The notes beneath the pieces were generated by a model. That model saw only the letters and a list, made by a program, of their open reading frames with translations. It was not told where the DNA came from and did no database searches. Position numbers and translations under genes: made by a program. From Leptotrichia hofstadii (lineage in GTDB: Bacteria > Fusobacteriota > Fusobacteriia > Fusobacteriales > Leptotrichiaceae), in NCBI RefSeq assembly GCF_007990525.1, contig NZ_AP019823.1:1364001-1428000 (forward strand): a stretch of DNA of 64,000 nt, read 5' to 3'. Shown here in pieces: positions 16,798 to 25,703 of this stretch (position 1 is its first letter; each line of letters begins with the position of its first letter).

Positions 16798-18315
16798 ATG
16801 TTGTTAGGCGGGAATGAAACTACAAAAAAAATTGACAGTTTTGCGATAAATGAATTAAAAATACCGAGTATTGTGCTTATGGAAAATGCCGCGATTTCGT
16901 TTGTGAAACATATTGATGAAAATGAAGATAATTTTCTTATTATTTGTGGTAAGGGAAATAATGGTGGAGATGGTTATGCGATTGCACGCCAGTTATTTTC
17001 AAAGGGGAAAAATGTCAAAATTTTTTGTATTAGTAATGAAAATATGAGTAATGATTGCATGATAAATTATAAAATTTGCAAGAATATGGGAATTAAAATA
17101 TTTTATAAAACAGAAGAATTGGATAAGTTGCTTTTAGACTGCAATGTTGTTATTGAAGGGATTTTTGGAACAGGATTAAATTCAGAAATAAAAGGAATCT
17201 ATCGGGAAATTATCGAAAAAATCAATACAGCAAGTAACAATAAGGCTATTTATTCAATTGATATTCCCTCTGGAATTAATGGCGATAATGGTGAAATTAT
17301 GGGAATTTCAGTCAAAGCTGATATTACAATTTCATTTGTTACTTACAAAAAAGGATTTTTAAATTCAAAAATAAAAGATTACTTAGGAAAAGTCATTATT
17401 GAAAATATTGGATTGAACGAAACTAATATCAATCATTTAGTCAAAGAATATTATTTAACACCTGACATGGTAAAGAGTTTTCATATAAAAAGAAATAAAG
17501 ATTCCCATAAGGGAGATTTTGGAAAAGTATTGATTTTTGCTGGAAGCAGTGGATTTTATGGTGCAGGAAATATAGTTGCAAAATCATGTGTGAGAACTGG
17601 AGCAGGACTTACTACTGTAATTACTGATAAAAATAACTTTTCATTAAATGTATTTGTGCCAGAAGCTATGAGTTTTCCAATTAATTTTGATAATATAAAT
17701 GAAAATCTCGAAAAATTAGAAAACGAAATCTTAAACAGCGATATAATTGCAATTGGACCAGGGATTGGAAAAAGTAAGCAAGCCTTTTTAATTTTTGAAA
17801 AATTGATCAGTATTGAGAAAAACAATAAAGGAAATACAATAAAACTGATATTAGACGCAGATGCTTTAAATTTGTTGGCAGAAAGCAGGGAACTTTTGGA
17901 AAAAATAAGAAATAGAAGCGTTTTGACACCACATTTAGTTGAATTTTCACGACTGACAAGATTTTCGCCAGAAGTAATTAATAAAAATAAATTTGAAATA
18001 GCAAAAGAGTTTTCAAGAAAATATGGCATAATTTTGCTATTAAAAGGTAAAAATACCATTATTACAAATGGAGAAGAACTTTTTGCAAACAGTACAGGAA
18101 ATTCACACATGGCAAACGGTGGAATGGGAGATTGCCTAACAGGAATAATATGTTCACTTGCTGGACAAAAATACGATTTAATGAAATCTGCTAGTATTGG
18201 AGCGTATTTGCATGGTAAAATTGCAGATGAATTGGTAAGAAGGCAGTATACTGTGAATGCAACAGATGTGATTGATAATATTTCTAAGTATATGAATAAG
18301 ATTTTTAGAATTTAA
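16798..18315 (+). CDS. nnr: Bifunctional NAD(P)HX epimerase / ADP-dependent dehydratase
   Basis: A 505-residue metabolite-repair enzyme that rescues hydrated NADH and NADPH. The N-terminal YjeF_N epimerase domain includes VLMENA, IICGKGNNGGDGYAIARQL and GIFGTGLNSEIKG. The C-terminal ribokinase-like dehydratase domain runs from about residue 225 to the end, with GKVLIFAGSSGFYGAG, IIAIGPGIGKS, LILDADALN and NGGMGDCLTGII (catalytic Asp). I use the second ATG at 16798, eight bases from the AGAGG site; the ATG at 16792 is only two bases from it. Confidence 0.93.
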   Translation: MLLGGNETTKKIDSFAINELKIPSIVLMENAAISFVKHIDENEDNFLIICGKGNNGGDGYAIARQLFSKGKNVKIFCISNENMSNDCMINYKICKNMGIKIFYKTEELDKLLLDCNVVIEGIFGTGLNSEIKGIYREIIEKINTASNNKAIYSIDIPSGINGDNGEIMGISVKADITISFVTYKKGFLNSKIKDYLGKVIIENIGLNETNINHLVKEYYLTPDMVKSFHIKRNKDSHKGDFGKVLIFAGSSGFYGAGNIVAKSCVRTGAGLTTVITDKNNFSLNVFVPEAMSFPINFDNINENLEKLENEILNSDIIAIGPGIGKSKQAFLIFEKLISIEKNNKGNTIKLILDADALNLLAESRELLEKIRNRSVLTPHLVEFSRLTRFSPEVINKNKFEIAKEFSRKYGIILLLKGKNTIITNGEELFANSTGNSHMANGGMGDCLTGIICSLAGQKYDLMKSASIGAYLHGKIADELVRRQYTVNATDVIDNISKYMNKIFRI

Positions 18316-18350
18316 GCTAGAGGATATTTGAATTTTTTAGGGAGTTAGCT

Positions 18351-19175
18351 ATGATTAAAAATGATATTATTGATTATGATGAAAGTATAAAACGAGAATA
18401 TGAAAGCAATTGCTTTAATGATAAATTTTTTGAAATTTTTCCGACTAAATATGAAAAGATGTTGAGAGAATATGAAGTTATTTATTTTAAGGATGAAGTT
18501 AGAATTTCATTTTTTAATTTGGATTTTTCTGATGATCTGATTTGCTATGAAGAATGTGATTTTATTGATCGAGTAAGACATAGTTTATATAGCATTGCCG
18601 AACTAATTAATTCCCAAAAAACTGAAAAATTAAAAAAATTTTGGAATATATTTGAGGAAATTTATTGGGAAATAGTTCAAGAAAAAATTCCCAAAGACAA
18701 TAAAAAAGTTTTAAATTTTATGAATGAATTAAAAATGGAAATTAATGAAATTTTAAAAACATTCCCTTTGGAAAAAGTTGAAGAATATCGTGAAATTATA
18801 AAAGAATATGCTGGAAAATTTTGGAATAGAATAGAAAAATCAAAAACTAAATCCAAAAGATTATATTATGAAAAAGCATTGCTGTTTATTCTCGTTAAAC
18901 TAGAAAATTTATTGAACATTCAGCACGAAGAACAATTTTTACAAAATTATGTTTGTATTTTAAATGACTTATATTCGGATGATTTTAACGATAACGGATC
19001 GTTTTCAAATTTATTTTTTCTTAATAAAGTTGATAAAGGAGTCTATTTTTCAGATGATACAAAACTTTTTTCATTTGAATTGGTAAAAATTGCAAATAGT
19101 TTTGATGAATTTATGGATAATATTGAAAATTTTGATTTAAGCAATTATAGTCGATATTTCGTTAGTATAAAATAA
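18351..19175 (+). CDS. Cytoplasmic protein of unknown function
   Basis: A 274-residue acidic, helix-rich protein with no signal peptide, membrane span or motif that I recognise. Aromatic and acidic residues are abundant (FFNLDFSDDLICYEECDFIDRVRHSLYSIAELIN). A GGGAG site precedes the ATG and the gap from nnr is short, so it may be cotranscribed with it. Codon and base use resemble the neighbours. Confidence 0.6.
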   Translation: MIKNDIIDYDESIKREYESNCFNDKFFEIFPTKYEKMLREYEVIYFKDEVRISFFNLDFSDDLICYEECDFIDRVRHSLYSIAELINSQKTEKLKKFWNIFEEIYWEIVQEKIPKDNKKVLNFMNELKMEINEILKTFPLEKVEEYREIIKEYAGKFWNRIEKSKTKSKRLYYEKALLFILVKLENLLNIQHEEQFLQNYVCILNDLYSDDFNDNGSFSNLFFLNKVDKGVYFSDDTKLFSFELVKIANSFDEFMDNIENFDLSNYSRYFVSIK

Positions 19176-19186
19176 TTAAAAAATAT

Positions 19187-19215
19187 TTGAAAAAACAAAG
19201 AAAATGTAGTACAAT
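19187..19215 (+). promoter_or_regulatory. Sigma-70 promoter for the bactofilin gene
   Basis: TTGAAA at 19187-19192 and TACAAT at 19210-19215 with a 17-base spacer, about 70 bases before the bactofilin start. Confidence 0.65.
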
Positions 19216-19287
19216 AATATAGATAATTTATTTATAATTTTATGATAAAACAATTAATATTTTTTTAAGAAAGGAATGAATAAAAAA

Positions 19288-19794
19288 ATGGCATTATTTT
19301 CTAGCAACGATAAAAAATCAAGAGACAAAAGAGAAAGTGGAGACAGACTAAGCAGCCAATTTTCTGCAAACAACGAAGAAAATGTACATGGAGTTAGTAC
19401 AATCTCAATGGAAACAACAATCACAGGAACTATTGAATCAAATTCTGTCTTCAAGATGGATGGTGTCCTAAACGGAGATATCAAAGGAAACAAGCTTGTC
19501 CACATTGGAAAGACAGGACTGGTAAAAGGAAATGTTACAGCCGAAACTGTAGTAGTTGACGGCGAAGTTTCTGGAGAAATACTGGCAGACAAAGTGGAAA
19601 TAGGAAGTACAGGTAAAGCTTACGCTACAATAACTTCAGCTGTGTTTGTAATTCAGGAAGGCGGTGTATTTGAAGGAAGAAAGAAAATGAAAATCGCCCT
19701 TATAAAAGAAGAACAGCCTAAAAGCAAGACAGAAAAGGATAATGATTTAAAACCCAAAGAAAATACTGTAAAAGAGGACAAAAAAGAATCATAA
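19288..19794 (+). CDS. Bactofilin (polymer-forming cytoskeletal protein)
   Basis: A 168-residue protein whose middle, about residues 45-135, is a right-handed beta-helix. It has regular glycine-turn repeats such as GTIESNSVFKMDGVLNGDIKG, GKTGLVKGNVTAETVVVDGE and GEILADKVEIGSTGKAYATI. The flanks are charged and disordered. Bactofilins self-assemble into membrane-associated filaments that position cell-wall enzymes and shape the cell. The second ATG (19288) is preferred because the AAAGGA site abuts the first (19276). Own promoter and terminator make it a single-gene unit. Confidence 0.9.
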   Translation: MALFSSNDKKSRDKRESGDRLSSQFSANNEENVHGVSTISMETTITGTIESNSVFKMDGVLNGDIKGNKLVHIGKTGLVKGNVTAETVVVDGEVSGEILADKVEIGSTGKAYATITSAVFVIQEGGVFEGRKKMKIALIKEEQPKSKTEKDNDLKPKENTVKEDKKES

Positions 19795-19819
19795 TCTAAA
19801 ATTTTAAAAATAAATTAAC

Positions 19820-19870
19820 ATAGTCATGAATTCTAAATTAATATATGAGTTTATGGCTATTTTTTATTTT
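19820..19870 (+). terminator. Terminator after the bactofilin gene
   Basis: ATAGTCATGAA at 19820-19830 pairs with the arm ending ATGGCTAT at 19853-19860, followed by a T-rich run to about 19872. Confidence 0.7.
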
Positions 19871-19902
19871 TTGATATAATAAATAAATTTAAAAATTATA
19901 GG

Positions 19903-19931
19903 TTGAGTATAAAGTGAAATTGTGATAAAAT
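19903..19931 (+). promoter_or_regulatory. Sigma-70 promoter for the ribF operon
   Basis: TTGAGT at 19903-19908 and TAAAAT at 19926-19931 with a 17-base spacer, about 45 bases before ribF. Confidence 0.6.
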
Positions 19932-19975
19932 CTAGTAAGTAAGTTGATTAAATAAAAAAGGAACGAGATTTAATA

Positions 19976-20977
19976 ATGAAATTTATTACAGAAAATTTAT
20001 CTGATATAAAGGATATTGTGGAATATAATGATGATTTGGAATCTGTTGATTCTGATAAAAATCTTAAAGAAATAAAACGGAATAAAAATATTGTGATTTT
20101 GGGGAATTTCGATGGTGTTCACATCGGACATCAGATAATTTTACAAAAAGCTGTGAAACAAGCTAAAGAAAAAAATTTAAAGACAATTGTTTACACTTTT
20201 CGTGAATATCCCAAAAATCAGCAGACTAAAATAACGACTTGCTCGGAAAAAGCGTATTTGTTAAATGAAAATGGAATTGATTATCTCTATTTGGAGCAGT
20301 TTGAAAAAGTTAGGAATTACACACCTAAAGAGTTTGTAGAAAAAGTCCTTGTGGATATTTTAAATGCGACTGAAGTTTACTGTGGTTTTAATTTTACTTT
20401 TGGAAAAGAAAAATCTGGTAATACTGATACACTTGAAAAACTTTTAACAGAAAAAAATATAAAATTGAATGTACAAGAACCAATTTTAGATGAAAATGGA
20501 GAAATTATAAGCAGTACAAGAGTTAGAAATTATATTAAAGAAGGAAATTTTGAGAAAGTTAGAAAACTTCTTGGGCATAATTTTATTATTCTTGGGGAGG
20601 TAATTTATGGAAAACAGCTTGGACGTGTGATTGGTTTTCCTACGGCAAATTTACGATTTGAAAATAAAATTTATCCTGAATTTGGCGTTTATGGTGTAAA
20701 AATCTGTATCCAAGATGATGAAAAAGTTTATAATGGAGTTATGAATATTGGTAGAAATCCTACGGTTGATGTGGGTGTATTAAGTGTTGAAACTAATATT
20801 TTTGATTTTAATGAAGATATTTACGGGAAAGTTATTTTTATTGAAATTTTGGAAAATATACGGCACGAAAAAAAATTTGAATCAGTGGATGAGTTGAAAG
20901 AGCAGATAGGAAAAGATGTAAGCTACTGGAAAAATAAAATTTCATACTGGCGTAAGAAATATCAAAAAGAAAAATAG
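19976..20977 (+). CDS. ribF: Bifunctional riboflavin kinase / FAD synthetase
   Basis: A 333-residue enzyme making FMN and FAD. The N-terminal nucleotidyltransferase domain has the HxGH motif in LGNFDGVHIGHQ (near residues 43-54), FNFTFGKEKSGN and SSTRVRNYIKEG. The C-terminal riboflavin kinase domain has LGRVIGFPTANL and GVMNIGRNPTV. There is an N-terminal extension of about 35 residues rich in Asp, Glu and Lys before the core. scpA begins 7 bases after the stop and murJ follows, so these are likely one operon. Confidence 0.93.
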   Translation: MKFITENLSDIKDIVEYNDDLESVDSDKNLKEIKRNKNIVILGNFDGVHIGHQIILQKAVKQAKEKNLKTIVYTFREYPKNQQTKITTCSEKAYLLNENGIDYLYLEQFEKVRNYTPKEFVEKVLVDILNATEVYCGFNFTFGKEKSGNTDTLEKLLTEKNIKLNVQEPILDENGEIISSTRVRNYIKEGNFEKVRKLLGHNFIILGEVIYGKQLGRVIGFPTANLRFENKIYPEFGVYGVKICIQDDEKVYNGVMNIGRNPTVDVGVLSVETNIFDFNEDIYGKVIFIEILENIRHEKKFESVDELKEQIGKDVSYWKNKISYWRKKYQKEK

Positions 20978-20984
20978 GTAAAAT

Positions 20985-21701
20985 ATGGAAAATACAATAC
21001 AAGTAAAAATTGAAAATTTTGAAGGCCCGCTTGATTTACTTATTCATTTAATCGAAAAAAAGAAAATGGATGTAAACGCAATAAATATTTCACAAATAAT
21101 AGATGATTATTTGAGTTACATTCACGCACAAAAAGAGCTAAACTTAAAAATAAAAATCGAATTTTTAGTAATGGCAACAGATCTCATCGAGATTAAAGCC
21201 TATTCAGTGTTAAATAGAGGTAAAAAACTTGAAAAAATTGAAAATTTAGAGAAAAAAATAATAGAATACCAGCTATTTAAGGAAATTTCAGAATTATTTT
21301 CAAAACACGAAAATGAATATAATATTCCATATACAAGAACAGGGACGGAAAGTATGGGAGACGAAATAATAGAATACGATATTTCCAGTCTGAGTTTGGA
21401 TAATCTATTTAAAAGTCTAAAAAATTTAATTACTTCTAAATTAAATGATAGAAATAAATTTGAAGAAAAAATGATTGTAAATTTGGAGGAAGATGATTAT
21501 TCAGCTGAAGATGCTTATACTGAAGTTTCTCAAACTATCCAAACTAATGAAGAGGTAGAATTTAATCATCTTTTAAAAAATAAATTTTCTAAATCTAGAA
21601 TAGTAACTTTATTTCTCTGTATTTTAGATATGTTTAAAAATGGAGAAATTGATATAATTGTTGAAGAGAACAATTTTTTTATTAAATCTATAAAAAATTA
21701 A
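20985..21701 (+). CDS. scpA: Segregation and condensation protein A
   Basis: A 238-residue kleisin that links the heads of SMC to form the bacterial condensin. The N-terminus IENFEGPLDLLIHLIEKKKMDV and the following INISQIIDDYLSYI are the classic ScpA signature. MATDLIEIKAYSVL follows, and the C-terminus forms a winged helix. The usual partner scpB does not follow; murJ does, so scpB must be elsewhere or absent. Confidence 0.92.
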   Translation: MENTIQVKIENFEGPLDLLIHLIEKKKMDVNAINISQIIDDYLSYIHAQKELNLKIKIEFLVMATDLIEIKAYSVLNRGKKLEKIENLEKKIIEYQLFKEISELFSKHENEYNIPYTRTGTESMGDEIIEYDISSLSLDNLFKSLKNLITSKLNDRNKFEEKMIVNLEEDDYSAEDAYTEVSQTIQTNEEVEFNHLLKNKFSKSRIVTLFLCILDMFKNGEIDIIVEENNFFIKSIKN

Positions 21702-21722
21702 GAAAGGAAATTAATTAAATTA

Positions 21723-23237
21723 ATGTTTAAATCTAGTTTTATAGTAATGATTATAAATATGCTAAGCCGTATTTTAGGACTTGTCCGTGAAATGATTATT
21801 GGAAGTGTATTTGGTGCAACAGGAATGACAGACGCATATTTTAGTGCCACAAAAATCCCAAACTTCTTTACAACATTATTTGGGGAAGGATCTCTGGGTA
21901 CAGTTTTTATCCCAATTTATAATCGTGGAATCGAAGAACAAGGAAAAGAGAGGACGGATGAATTTGTCTTTTCAGTATTGAATTTAATAGTTGCATTTAC
22001 ATCAACAATGTCAATATTAATGATTTTGTTTTCAAGACAAATTTTAAAAATAACAACAGGTTTTGCAGATCCTGAACGATTTGAAACAGCTAATATGCTT
22101 TTAAAAATAGTTGCTTTTTATTTCTTATTTATTGCACTTTCTGGAGTAGTATCATCGTTATTAAATAACTATAAAAAGTTTGCAATAGCGGCATCAATGG
22201 GAATTGTTTTTAATTTAACAATTATAATCGGAACACTTCTTTTGAAAAATAAGATGGGAATTTATGGATTAGGGATTGCTTATTTACTGTCAGGAGTTTT
22301 CCAGCTTGCCATGATGCTTCCGCAATTTTTTCAAATAATGAAAACATACAAATTTACATTTAACTTAAATGATGAATACGTTATAGAAATGTTTAAATTA
22401 ATGATTCCAACATTAATCGGAATTTTTGGCTATCAAATAAACGAAATTATAGACAACCGTTTTGCCACAATGTTGCCTGCAGGAACAGCCAGCGCCTTAA
22501 ATTATGCAAGCCGGCTATATTTATTGCCAATCGGAGTTTTTGCTATTTCGTTGGCAGTAGTGATATTTCCTACATTATCAAAGGCTGTAGTAAAAAATAA
22601 TATGAAAACAGTAAGAAGAGTAGTTCATCAAGGTTTGTACATGTTAGCATTTCTAATCGTTCCTTCTTCAGTTGTATTATTTGGATATGCACAGGAAATT
22701 GTGACATTAATTTACAAAAGAGGGCATTTTAGCGAAAAAAGTGTAGTTATAACTTCTGAAACATTGCAATTTTACGCAATCGGACTATTATTTTTCTCAA
22801 CAATACATCTTCTTACAAGAAGCCATTATGTATTCAAGGATAGAACTTTGCCAGTAATTTCTTCATTTACAGGAATCGGGATTAATATTCTTTTGGACTG
22901 GTTGTTATACAAACAATATCGGCATGTTGGGCTGACATTCGCAACATCATTTGCCGCAATGGTAAATTTCCTGATTTTGTATACTTCACTTGCAAAACGA
23001 TATGTAAGATTAAGGACTTTCAAATATTTTATAATACTCATAATCACGTTTGCTACCTCAGGAATTTCATTTTATATTTCAAAAATGATAAAATTGAATA
23101 TATTGGGGAGATTCAGCATTGCTATTAATTTAACGGTATTCGCTGCAATTCATCTGTTAATCTGGTTTATTTTAATTTCAATTTTTAGAAAAGACTTGAT
23201 TGAAAAAATGCTGAGAAGAGTTTTAAACAGAGGGTAA
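21723..23237 (+). CDS. murJ: Lipid II flippase MurJ
   Basis: A 504-residue integral membrane protein of the MVF family with about 14 transmembrane helices, flipping lipid II across the inner membrane for peptidoglycan synthesis. The N-terminal MLSRILGLVREMIIGSVFGA and TDAYFSATKIPNFFTTLFGEGS segments are characteristic and include the conserved Arg residues of the central cavity. A GAAAGGAA site precedes the ATG. The PBECR-like gene starts two bases after its stop. Confidence 0.93.
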   Translation: MFKSSFIVMIINMLSRILGLVREMIIGSVFGATGMTDAYFSATKIPNFFTTLFGEGSLGTVFIPIYNRGIEEQGKERTDEFVFSVLNLIVAFTSTMSILMILFSRQILKITTGFADPERFETANMLLKIVAFYFLFIALSGVVSSLLNNYKKFAIAASMGIVFNLTIIIGTLLLKNKMGIYGLGIAYLLSGVFQLAMMLPQFFQIMKTYKFTFNLNDEYVIEMFKLMIPTLIGIFGYQINEIIDNRFATMLPAGTASALNYASRLYLLPIGVFAISLAVVIFPTLSKAVVKNNMKTVRRVVHQGLYMLAFLIVPSSVVLFGYAQEIVTLIYKRGHFSEKSVVITSETLQFYAIGLLFFSTIHLLTRSHYVFKDRTLPVISSFTGIGINILLDWLLYKQYRHVGLTFATSFAAMVNFLILYTSLAKRYVRLRTFKYFIILIITFATSGISFYISKMIKLNILGRFSIAINLTVFAAIHLLIWFILISIFRKDLIEKMLRRVLNRG

Positions 23238-23239
23238 AT

Positions 23240-23605
23240 ATGATACAGGAAAAAATCAGATATACAAAAACAGGCAAACGAATAGAAGTTTACGAATTTA
23301 AAGCTAAATTGCATCAAAAAGTAGTAATGAGTAAAAATCAGTTTGAGGAGCATATTTTTCCAAAACATCCTGAAATCTCGCTGGAAATAATAAAAGAAGT
23401 ACTAGAAAATCCAGATTTTGTTACAAAACAGTCAAAATCCCGAAAAGAACATTTTTATCAAAAAAAAATTGGAAAATTGAATTATTTTGTAGTCATTTCC
23501 CAACATAAAAATGTAAAAAATTTAAGATTTGTATTAACGGCCTTCATGGCAAAAGATACAAACTTTTTGAAAGAAAAAAATATACATTACAGATATAAAA
23601 AATAA
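23240..23605 (+). CDS. PBECR-like phage-type nuclease domain protein
   Basis: A 121-residue protein. The pattern HIFPKHPEISLEIIKEVLENPDFV, then KEHFYQKKIG, YFVVIS and RFVLTAFM resembles the PBECR group of phage-linked barnase/colicin E5/RelE-like nuclease domains. The group name is from memory and not checked. The start is tightly coupled to murJ, with the AGAGGG site overlapping the murJ stop, so it is expressed with murJ. No neighbouring immunity gene is seen. Confidence 0.5.
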   Translation: MIQEKIRYTKTGKRIEVYEFKAKLHQKVVMSKNQFEEHIFPKHPEISLEIIKEVLENPDFVTKQSKSRKEHFYQKKIGKLNYFVVISQHKNVKNLRFVLTAFMAKDTNFLKEKNIHYRYKK

Positions 23606-23728
23606 AAATATCAATTTATAGAAAAATTATTAATACTAATCCTTTTTTAAAATAGGCATAAAGTTTTGTAATGGGATTGTTCAATAACTAATTCATAATT
23701 ATTCAACTTTTTCCCTTTTTTATTTTTC

Positions 23729-23839
23729 GTAGGATTGCTCATTGCCGCAAATCCTACAACCTATGGCTAGTCTACGACATTTTTCTGCACTGACAAAAAA
23801 CTCGCTATGCTCAAACAGTTTTGCCAGCACAGAAAAATG
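23729..23839. repeat. GC-richer palindromic element, probable interspersed repeat
   Basis: Two hairpins stand out against AT-rich surroundings. GTAGGATT at 23729-23736 pairs with AATCCTAC at 23750-23757. CATTTTTCTG at 23778-23787 pairs with CAGAAAAATG at 23830-23839, with further inner pairing (CAAAA and CTG against CAG and TTTTG). Reverse-strand frames such as GTTTGAGCATAGCGAG look like repeat-family sequence rather than a gene. It occupies the gap between the PBECR gene and the integrase zone. Confidence 0.6.
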
Positions 23840-23862
23840 CTCCGACGGATTATTTTATACTA

Positions 23863-24015
23863 GGCTCTGTTTAAAAAATGAAAACTATCTTAGAATTACT
23901 TGAAAATACTGGGTCTATAAATTGAATACAATGTAAAAAAAAATCATCGCAATAGAAAGCGTATAAGAGCGTAAATTCAACTTAGCCATACTTTTTATTG
24001 TTGATGATTTTTTAT
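23863..24015 (+). other. Possible insertion-sequence end and long hairpin
   Basis: TACTAGGCTCTGTTTAAAAA near 23859-23878 resembles, in opposite orientation, TTTTTAACAGATTCTAGTA near 32119-32137, suggesting a shared mobile-element terminus. Downstream, AATCATC at 23942-23948 pairs with GATGATT at 24003-24009 (with AATA/TATT inside), followed by a T run, giving a terminator-like end. No transposase is present. The remaining gap to 24198 is plain AT-rich sequence. Confidence 0.35.
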
Positions 24016-24198
24016 TGGTTAAAATCGTTTATTTTGATTTTTCATATTTTATATTTATGTAAAACATAAATCAATTTTTTGATATAATATCTTATAAAAT
24101 CTATAATACATAACATTTTATAATTTCATAAAGTTCTATAAAAGTTCTATTTTTATAACACTAAAATCCTATTTAAATAATAAATTTTTTCTGTTTTT

Positions 24199-24381
24199 TT
24201 ATTTAGTAAGTAAAAATAGTTTGAACACTTGCATCTCTACAATATTTGTATCCACTTTTTGCTTTACATCTTTCGAAAGCTTCTCGATAAGCTTTGTCTG
24301 CTTCTTTATATGAAAAAGTTCACATCCAAAAACACTCATTCCTAACGAAACTAAAAGTAGCAACTTGATTATTCTTTTCAT
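24199..24381 (-). CDS. Small putative lipoprotein
   Basis: A 60-residue protein with a basic start and hydrophobic core ending in a cysteine (MKRIIKLLLLVSLGMSVFGC), a plausible signal peptidase II site although Phe before Gly is unusual. The 40 residues after Cys20 are charged and have no known motif. A CAGGAGGAA ribosome site precedes the ATG, supporting translation. It lies just downstream of the integrase gene on the same strand. Confidence 0.5.
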   Translation of the reverse strand: MKRIIKLLLLVSLGMSVFGCELFHIKKQTKLIEKLSKDVKQKVDTNIVEMQVFKLFLLTK

Positions 24382-24422
24382 AATAATTCCTCCTGGTTTT
24401 TATTTTTTATAATTTGAAAAAA

Positions 24423-25532
24423 TTATTTATTTAATTTTTCCATTAACTGGGCATTTGCATCCTTATACAAATGAGAATATGTATTTATCGTAGTTTGCAA
24501 ATTATCGTGTCCCAGCCGTTTGCTGATAGCAGTGATGTCGGCTTGAATAAACAGCAAATATGAAGCGTGAGAATGCCTGAAGTCGTGAAGGCGTATTTTT
24601 GGTAAATTTGCTTGTAAACTGTATTTCTCTAGAATGTATCTAAGTTGCGAACTTTTTAAATTAAAAATTCTAGCACTATTTATATTTTTTTTATTTTGAT
24701 TTATTTTTGAAGTTTCAGAAAAATATAATTGCAAATCCGAAATAAGAGTTTCTGGCAATAAAACTTTTCTTATCGAACCCAAAGTTTTCGGAGTAGTGAT
24801 ATAATCCTTTTTATTTATATGCGAAAAGGTTTTATTTATGTCAATAAATTTTTCTTCCAAATTAATATCGTTTTCAGAAAGAGCCAAAAGTTCACCAATC
24901 CTAAGCCCAGTCCAAAACAAAATCTTAAACACAATAATAGAATCGGAATATTTCCCATTTTTCTCTTTATTTTTCAGTTCTAAAACTTCAATAAACTTTT
25001 CAAAATCGTTCACCGACCAAATTTTCATTTCCGAACGATTTTTCTTACTTCCAAAAGTCCCCATATTTTTACAAGGATTTTCATTTAGGTTTTGATATTT
25101 CGTAGCCCAGTTAAACATACTCTTTAATGCCGCATAAATATTAGACTTAGAATTTTCACTAAACAGTTGCCCATTTCCGTGTTCCTTTTCCAGCATTTCA
25201 TTTTGCCATTCCCGAATCATAAAAGAAGTAATCTTATTCACTTCAATTTCACCAAAAAACGGTAAAATATGCAAACGAAAAAACGTTTCTACAGTATTAA
25301 CCGCAGTAGGCTTATGTCTTTTTCTATAATCTTCAAAATAAAGTTCATATAATGATTGAAATGACATATTCATAGATTTGGCAATCTTTTTCTTAAATTC
25401 GTATTCGTATTCCTGAGCCTCTTTTTTCTTCTTAAACCCAGTCTTTTTATACTTTTTATTCAGACCTTTATAGTCTTTAGCATAAAACATCGCATACCAA
25501 GTCTTTCTATCCACATTGTAATAAACCGGCAC
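24423..25532 (-). CDS. int: Phage/ICE-type tyrosine site-specific recombinase
   Basis: A 369-residue integrase with an N-terminal arm-binding domain (WYAMFYAKDYKGLNKKYKKTGF), a SAM-like core-binding domain (residues 60-165) and a catalytic domain. The catalytic residues are visible: Arg in WTGLRIGELLAL, HDFRHSHASYL, LGHDNLQTT and the nucleophile Tyr in TINTYSHLY. Translation starts at a GTG with an AAGGAG site. It implies that an integrated element entered here; no phage structural genes remain nearby and no tRNA attachment site is visible. Confidence 0.92.
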   Translation of the reverse strand: MPVYYNVDRKTWYAMFYAKDYKGLNKKYKKTGFKKKKEAQEYEYEFKKKIAKSMNMSFQSLYELYFEDYRKRHKPTAVNTVETFFRLHILPFFGEIEVNKITSFMIREWQNEMLEKEHGNGQLFSENSKSNIYAALKSMFNWATKYQNLNENPCKNMGTFGSKKNRSEMKIWSVNDFEKFIEVLELKNKEKNGKYSDSIIVFKILFWTGLRIGELLALSENDINLEEKFIDINKTFSHINKKDYITTPKTLGSIRKVLLPETLISDLQLYFSETSKINQNKKNINSARIFNLKSSQLRYILEKYSLQANLPKIRLHDFRHSHASYLLFIQADITAISKRLGHDNLQTTINTYSHLYKDANAQLMEKLNK

Positions 25533-25636
25533 TTTAAAGTTCTCCTTACCTCTATAATTTTAATATAATTATACCATATTTTTAAAATAAAAACAGTGAG
25601 TTTCATCTGTCTGTCGTTAAAATAATCAGTTATATT

Positions 25637-25664
25637 TTGATTTTTTTATTTATTATGGTATAAT
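25637..25664 (+). promoter_or_regulatory. Promoter for the gene at 25704
   Basis: TTGATT at 25637-25642 and TATAAT at 25659-25664 with a 16-base spacer and an upstream TG (extended -10). A divergent TATAAT for the integrase lies about 100 bases to the left. Confidence 0.6.
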
Positions 25665-25703
25665 TAATTTAAAGCTAACGCTAAAAAGAAAGCGAGTGTA
25701 ACA

